Assembly: GCA_036873755.1 (NCBI GenBank)
Contig: JAVTVY010047879.1
Location: 182,579 to 246,578 of the forward strand
DNA length: 64,000 nucleotides
Origin: Hanleya hanleyi
Taxonomy: Eukaryota; Mollusca; Polyplacophora; Lepidopleurida; Hanleyidae
Direction of reading: 5' to 3'
The position numbers and the translations under genes are program-made. Of this stretch, positions 59,542 through 64,000 are shown in pieces (the first letter of the stretch is position 1; the number at the start of each line of letters is the position of its first letter). The notes below the pieces were generated by a model that saw only the letters and a list, made by a program, of their open reading frames with translations, searched no databases and was not told where the DNA came from.

Positions 59542-59957
59542 CTGGAAATAATGATAATAAATAAGGTCTTAAGCCACTATCACATTAGATAGTTTAGTTT
59601 ATATTCAATTTAATTTGTACCCCCTTTAAAATTCAAAAAAATGTCTTTCAGGCTCTCCTGATTATTTTTTAAAATTTAAATAAAATAAAAATACTAAAGT
59701 TATAATATATAAATATATTTAACTTGAAGTTGATAGAAGTCTGTTATTTTTTCAAAAAATAATGTGTACAAGTCGACTCACTCAAGCCCCTCCCCACCCC
59801 AAATCCTCAGATTGATGACAGTTGACAAGCAGGAAACTTGCCTCAAACCGCCCGCAGTGCATGTTTTTGATTGTTCAACAACGTGCAGCCATGCCGAGTT
59901 GCGATAGAGCTAAATATAACAACAATGATTGTCTACGGCACAGGGAAAGAAACTAAC

Positions 59958-60251
59958 CGTCTCTTGGCGTCCACCTTCCATGGGAATAATGTTGGCACCG
60001 GGTTATGCGAAGTTGGATCAACACCTCCTTCAAAATGTAAGGAGCAAATCCGGGTAAACTTGTTTGGTCCCCATCATGGCCCATGTCGATTCGCGTCGAA
60101 CCATTTGAACCCAGTTTCGACGCAACGCATTTTTCTCTCGGGTGGAAAATGGGTGAAAAGTTACATCCTTCAACCATGGATATTTCCTCTCCTTGTTCCG
60201 TTTTTTAACAGCGGCATTGCAGCCCGGAACACAACAGAAAAAATTTGGCAT
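59958..60251 (-). CDS. THAP zinc-finger exon 1, with a one-base frameshift
   Basis: Starts at ATG (60249-60251), the first ATG after an in-frame TAG. The first frame reads MPNFFCCVPGCNAA, then DVTFHPFSTREKNALRRNWV and MVRRESTWAMM. At a G4 run (60069-60072) the frame must shift by one base, after which it reads PNKFTRICSLHFEGG and ends PTLFPW. Together these give the THAP C2CH finger (CVPGC ... C-SL-H) with its invariant TFHPF, W and PTLFPW features. The exon ends in phase 2 at a GTTAGT donor. THAP domains bind DNA and occur in P-element transposases and in domesticated nuclear proteins. With the extra base removed, exons 1-3 give 240 codons plus stop. Either the gene is a recent pseudogene, or the base is an assembly error. 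Confidence 0.85.
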
Positions 60252-60259
60252 GTTATCGC

Positions 60260-61120
60260 CCGCTGTCAGATTCTGGGCCCTACCGCTTTCAGTCTAGTGC
60301 AAACAAATTTACCCACAGGTTCAAAAGAGCTACAGGACATGGGGCACAACTCTTGGTTTATATGATGCTTTATTGCATTTTGTGCATTTGTTGGAGCGCA
60401 TTAAGATAGACTTATTACTGCGTCTCCCACTTTTACATAGTTTGAAATACACAGCATTAATTACAATCTTACATACATATTGAATACAACATGTGACAGA
60501 CGGAGAGAACAATATCGAAACATAATTCAGCTAATTGGTGGAGGGGGGTGCTCGGGATGACCATATGCGCATCTACGACTAGAGATATGTATGTGGTTAT
60601 TATGCTAATATCGGTCGCTTAGGATTTGCTAGGGGTAGTTACTTTTTCTTTGTTGCTAGCTTTGTGTATAAATATATTCTTATTCAAATCGTTTTGTCGT
60701 TTTGATAAACTCGCCTAAACATATCTGAGCTTCAATGTTTAATTTTGTACTTTTTCATCGTTTCCAAATAGCAATGCCTGGGTTGATGGCATCAGCTCGG
60801 TACCATAGATTCTATTAATATTTTCCAGAAGGACAACTCTTTGATTTCTAAACACAGCTCTTGATCTCAGATTATGCGTATTACATAGACTTTCCAAGTC
60901 AATCTTTATCTTTCTGGTGAGGGGTAAATAAATTTTCCATTAGTAATGCAAGTGAATGAAAAAATAATCTTTTTATACCTATTACGTCTGTCGAGCCATT
61001 CAATTTAATATGGGTAAAATTACAAATTATATCAATTTACAGTATAATGAAACTGATATATTATAGAAATTTTGTAGAGGTAAAAATATTTTAGGAAACC
61101 AATATTTATTTGGATATAGC
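60260..61120. other. Upstream region of the THAP gene
   Basis: This region would contain the 5' UTR and promoter. No TATA box or CpG island stands out. A minus-strand frame at 60330-60512 has a single CTKC but no further zinc-finger spacing, and I do not consider it coding. Confidence 0.4.
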
Positions 61121-61127
61121 TGTTTAT

Positions 61128-61310
61128 AAAGGTGATGATCTTGTCTCACCACTCATCTGTCATCACCCTAAAAAGGTGATGACATTTCATCAACTTTTTA
61201 GGGTGATGACCAAGGATGGCCACTCGTCGTTCATCATGACTGGATCTCATCACCCGTTTATGGTGATGGATCCCATCACCCCAAAAAAGTGATGGCCCAT
61301 CACCTGTTTT
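61128..61310. repeat. GGTGATG / CATCACC word cluster
   Basis: At least eight copies of GGTGATG or its complement occur in 180 bases in alternating orientation, making many small hairpins such as TCATCACCCTAAAAAGGTGA. There is no fixed period. It lies at the inner edge of the right arm of the 9.3-kb element. Confidence 0.8.
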
Positions 61311-61399
61311 CTGACTGTGTGGGATGGCGGATCCGTCTTTTCGACGCTACTGAACTGAAACTGGCCCAAAATCTTTACTGTTTTAAGAAAACAGAGTTC

Positions 61400-61998
61400 A
61401 CAGTCTGCCTACATGATCCCCACATCTATCTCACACTATACGTGCAAATAAAATATCGCCCCACTTCAACCCCGCTATTGTCTTAGGCTATGGATGAAAA
61501 AATGCTTGCCCAACAAAATCCCCACGTTTATCTTAAGCTATGAAAACGGCGAGCATTTTGCCCTACATCATCCCCACGCCGGACTTAAACTTTCAGCACA
61601 GCCCGGCACATTCCCTACATTGGACTTTGTCTACGAGCGCTGGAAAAAATCCACCCCACCTAATCCCTACAAACAACTCAGTCGATTAACTCCGAAGTTC
61701 ATTTTCCCTACACCAACCCCACGTTACACTTTGAATATGTAGCAGATAAAGTTATGCCCTACATCATCCCCACGCGGACTTTGAATTCTCAGAACTGTCG
61801 CCCATTCACCCGTCATAATCCCTACATCCGCCCTACATAATCCCCATATTTATGCTAAATTTGCATAACCGTGGACAGCTGCCCCACACAAACCCTACGT
61901 TATCCCAACGAGGAAAGTTCCAAACCACGCTTCGCCCCACACGAACCCCACGCGCCCACCAATACCCCACACTTTCCCTACGCAGTCCCCACGTTTAT
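61400..61998. repeat. Right subterminal arm, CCCCAC/CCCTAC words
   Basis: Phrases such as 'GATCCCCACATCTATC', 'AATCCCCACGTTTATCTTAA', 'GCCCTACATCATCCCCACGC', 'TTCCCTACATTGGACTTTG' and 'AATCCCCATATTTATG' recur every 20-60 bases. They are the reverse complement of the GTGGGGAAT/GTAGGG words in the left arm, including the 'CATTGGACTT' phrase shared with 52844-52853. Inverted subterminal words of this kind often bind transposases; here that is inference. Confidence 0.75.
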
Positions 61999-62018
61999 GT
62001 TTGTAAGGGGTGTATCGC

Positions 62019-62608
62019 AGCCTGGGCGGGGGGGGGGGCGCGGAAAGTGCCCCCCCTACATATTTTCTCTACCACTAAGGCTAGAGCGCTGAAAGTTACC
62101 ACACAGTATCTTTGGTTCAAGCTCTACCACGAAATATAAAAAATCCAAGATGGCCGCCATGATGACGTCACAGTGACGTCATCTTCTCGGAAGCCATTTT
62201 TCGACCATTTTGGGGTCGATTTTTCGAAATTTTCACTTTTCCGATTTTTCTCTCGAAAAAATTAGATAAAATATAGAATAATTAGTTATTCAGAAATAAA
62301 ATACTTTCAATGCCTTTTAGGCAAGGAGAATGTGAAGAAATGGAGCGAAAAGATTGAAAAACACGACTTTCGCGGATACCACATGGCCGCCATTTTGAAT
62401 TTACTCATGATCCTCTGCCCGGGGGTATGTAAAAATAGACTCAAAATGACCCCAATAAGAGAAGCTTAAAAGTCATCAAGTTTCAGCCTCCTCGGTTTTG
62501 TCGTTTCGGAGCAGCAGAGAAAAGTTCACTAGGGGGCGCACTTTCCGCCCCCCCCCCTCCCCCCAGGCACTTTCCGCCCCCCCTCCCCCCCAGGCCAGGT
62601 AGGGTTAA
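62019..62608 (+). mobile_element. TTAA MITE, right part of the interrupted copy
   Basis: Runs from 'AGCCTGGGCGGGG' to 'CCAGGCCAGGTAGGG' and TTAA (62605-62608). It retains 'AAGATGGCCGCCATGATGAC', two TGACGTCA palindromes (62163-62170 and 62174-62181), 'CACATGGCCGCCATTTTGAA' and 'CATGATCCTCTGCCCGGGGG'. The outer left end with TTAA is missing here and matches the stub at 52688-52706. Confidence 0.85.
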
Positions 62609-62739
62609 AAATGTAACTTATATGTACCGCATATGTCACCAATGTGAGCAGAGCGTAAAATAAGGTTGAAAGTATGAGGTTGGTGATACTGGGAGTCATA
62701 ATGGACAATTATCGCCGATGAAGTTTGTCGGGCCTGCAA

Positions 62740-62840
62740 GGCCAATCTATCATGGAGAGAATGTCTGTCGGTTTTTGACGAAATTCTTTATGATCAATGG
62801 ATGGCTGATGAATGACGGATTCGAAGGTTGTGTTGAAGTA
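62740..62840 (-). repeat. Diverged family B copy
   Basis: 'TTTTTGACGAAATTCTTTAT', 'ATGGCTGATGAATGACGGAT' and 'CGAAGGTTGT' resemble the reversed B module (for example 49700-49765). Confidence 0.5.
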
Positions 62841-63459
62841 AAATCACAAGATGAATATTTGGACAGATTTACTATAACAATATCTCAAGCCTACAAATGC
62901 GTCATAAGTAGTTTGCAATAGAAAACAGTTAAAAGAGTCCTGAGGAGATCGCTATCATGGTATAATGCGTGCATTTCCCGAGAACAAATATTAGGTCAGT
63001 ATGCAGTTAGTCAATGATTTCACATTCCCTCTTGGGGGGAATGTGTCACATAATTGTGTCAATTCGCAAGTCAATATTCTTTAATTATCATGCGTGTGCT
63101 GTCTAATCTACTTGTGCGATCGAAGGACTGGCCCAGACAAGACTGCTGTGTCCCATCACCTGCAGAGACTGATTGTGTGGCTTTTATGGAACGTTCGTCA
63201 CGGAACGCAACACGTATATTCACCCTTAAGCATAAAGTTTAATCAGCGAATAGTTGTCTAACTTGAGCGATCCTCAATATAATATTTGCAGAATCTTGGT
63301 TTGTCATGACTATAAATTGGTCCTACTAAAAGAGATATTCAAAGACGCCGCCAGCTTCTGACTCTCCGCACACCTTGTTGATGGTGATGAAATTATCGAA
63401 AAATGCCATATAAGGGCCTGTTCTCATCATGTTCACAGAACATACATTATTACTGTTCT

Positions 63460-63800
63460 GGTCCTGATGACTAGATCTTTATCTCTTGGCAACATTTCAG
63501 GGCTGAAGCATTTCTTCAGTAATCAGGCGTCCTGGCTGACTGCCCAAAATGTCACTGTCCAGAACAGGCTGGATGTCGACGGATCGGTAGCTGGTGGAAC
63601 AATGACCCATATTTCTCTCGGGCTTCTGCTGGTCCATATTTTTTGTTCATAAGCAGGCAAGGCTGATTGTTCTGTAAACACATGTCACTTGAAGTCGTTA
63701 TGAGGCTGGGTATTCTTATTGCATATCACTATATTTTATATATATTCTCTAATGGACGACGGCTGAATTATGAATGACGCACCAGACGCTTGTAATTGAT
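63460..63800 (+). repeat. Families D and B, right window edge
   Basis: D: 'ATCTTTATCTCTTGGCAACA', 'TGACTGCCCAAAATGTCACT', 'GTCCAGAACAGGCTGG' and 'TTTTTTGTTCATAAGCAGG'. B (reversed): 'CTCTAATGGACGACGGCTGA', 'TGAATGACGCACCAGACGCT'. The first part is closer to 40500-40600 than to the 36.9-kb copy. Confidence 0.65.
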
Positions 63801-64000
63801 AGTTTCTCGAACGAGAGCAATGAACAATGGGGTAGATCCTGGAGATATGCATAATTTGGAAGAACTCTTTGGCACATCCACTCTGATCATATGTAGTAAT
63901 AACGATGTTTATTGAGAATTTGTTAGCTGTTATCTCTTCAAATCATTCCATTGGATTGGAGCATTTGCGATTCCTGGTTGTTGTCTTATTTGCTCTTTTA

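Larger units (their letters stand above)
52707..62018. mobile_element. Candidate 9.3-kb TIR element carrying a THAP gene
   Basis: The left end reads GCGATTTGGGGTCCCTTACA then AACCAATAAGCTGGGGA. The inverted right end reads GCGATACACCCCTTACAAAC then ATAAACGTGGGGA. GCGAT and CCCTTACAAAC are identical at both ends (52719-52729 and 61999-62009). Both arms are then filled with GTGGGGA/GTAGGG words pointing inward. The segment sits exactly where a TTAA MITE is split. It contains the minus-strand THAP gene, two tandem-repeat elements and an 887-bp palindrome. A short GC-rich word (about 6-8 bases, GSCTGG) flanks it on both sides but is imperfect. Terminal similarity is seen directly; that the whole is one mobile unit is inference. 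Confidence 0.5.

Overview
This is eukaryotic nuclear DNA: AT-rich, intron-bearing, without operons and packed with interspersed repeats. A lophotrochozoan is likely, most probably a gastropod mollusc. The best clues are a 5S-rRNA-derived SINE ending in an (ACTC)n run, a LINE 3' end whose tail contains a 'CAATATTTCAGCTATATAGCG' type word, and molluscan-style tandem-repeat elements ending in GGACGGACG runs plus a hairpin. This placement is inference from sequence style, not from a database search.

Roughly 0-52.6 kb is a mosaic of old, diverged repeat modules that recur in both orientations. They are called families A to J here, and at least ten can be recognised by eye. Inserted among them are: a TTAA-flanked, piggyBac-like MITE family (copies near 2.2, 5.3, 11.5, 30.6, 38.5 and 62 kb); a tRNA-derived SINE with perfect target duplications; a 5S-derived SINE; a decayed LINE 3' end and a second, very short LINE tail; a foldback element; a TIR element with a CpG-rich core; and several minisatellites. 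No convincing protein-coding gene was found in this part, apart from one candidate exon at 25.4 kb.

The most interesting block is 52.7-62.6 kb. A MITE copy appears to be split at its left end by a 9.3-kb segment (about 52707-62018). This segment has its own inverted termini (GCGAT, then CCCTTACAAAC, then TGGGGA) and long subterminal arms filled with GTGGGGA/GTAGGG words, inverted relative to each other. Inside it, on the minus strand, lies a three-exon gene for a THAP zinc-finger protein: exon 1 59958-60251, exon 2 59372-59541, exon 3 54138-54397, with an AATAAA signal at 54001-54006. Splice sites and phases agree across all three exons and give about 240 residues, provided one extra base in a C4/G4 run at 60069-60072 is discounted. 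The large intron holds two tandem-repeat elements (170-bp and 340-bp periods) and an 887-bp palindromic element. The whole looks like a large DNA transposon, or transposon-captured gene, with a broken THAP reading frame. From 62.6 kb to the end the repeat mosaic resumes.
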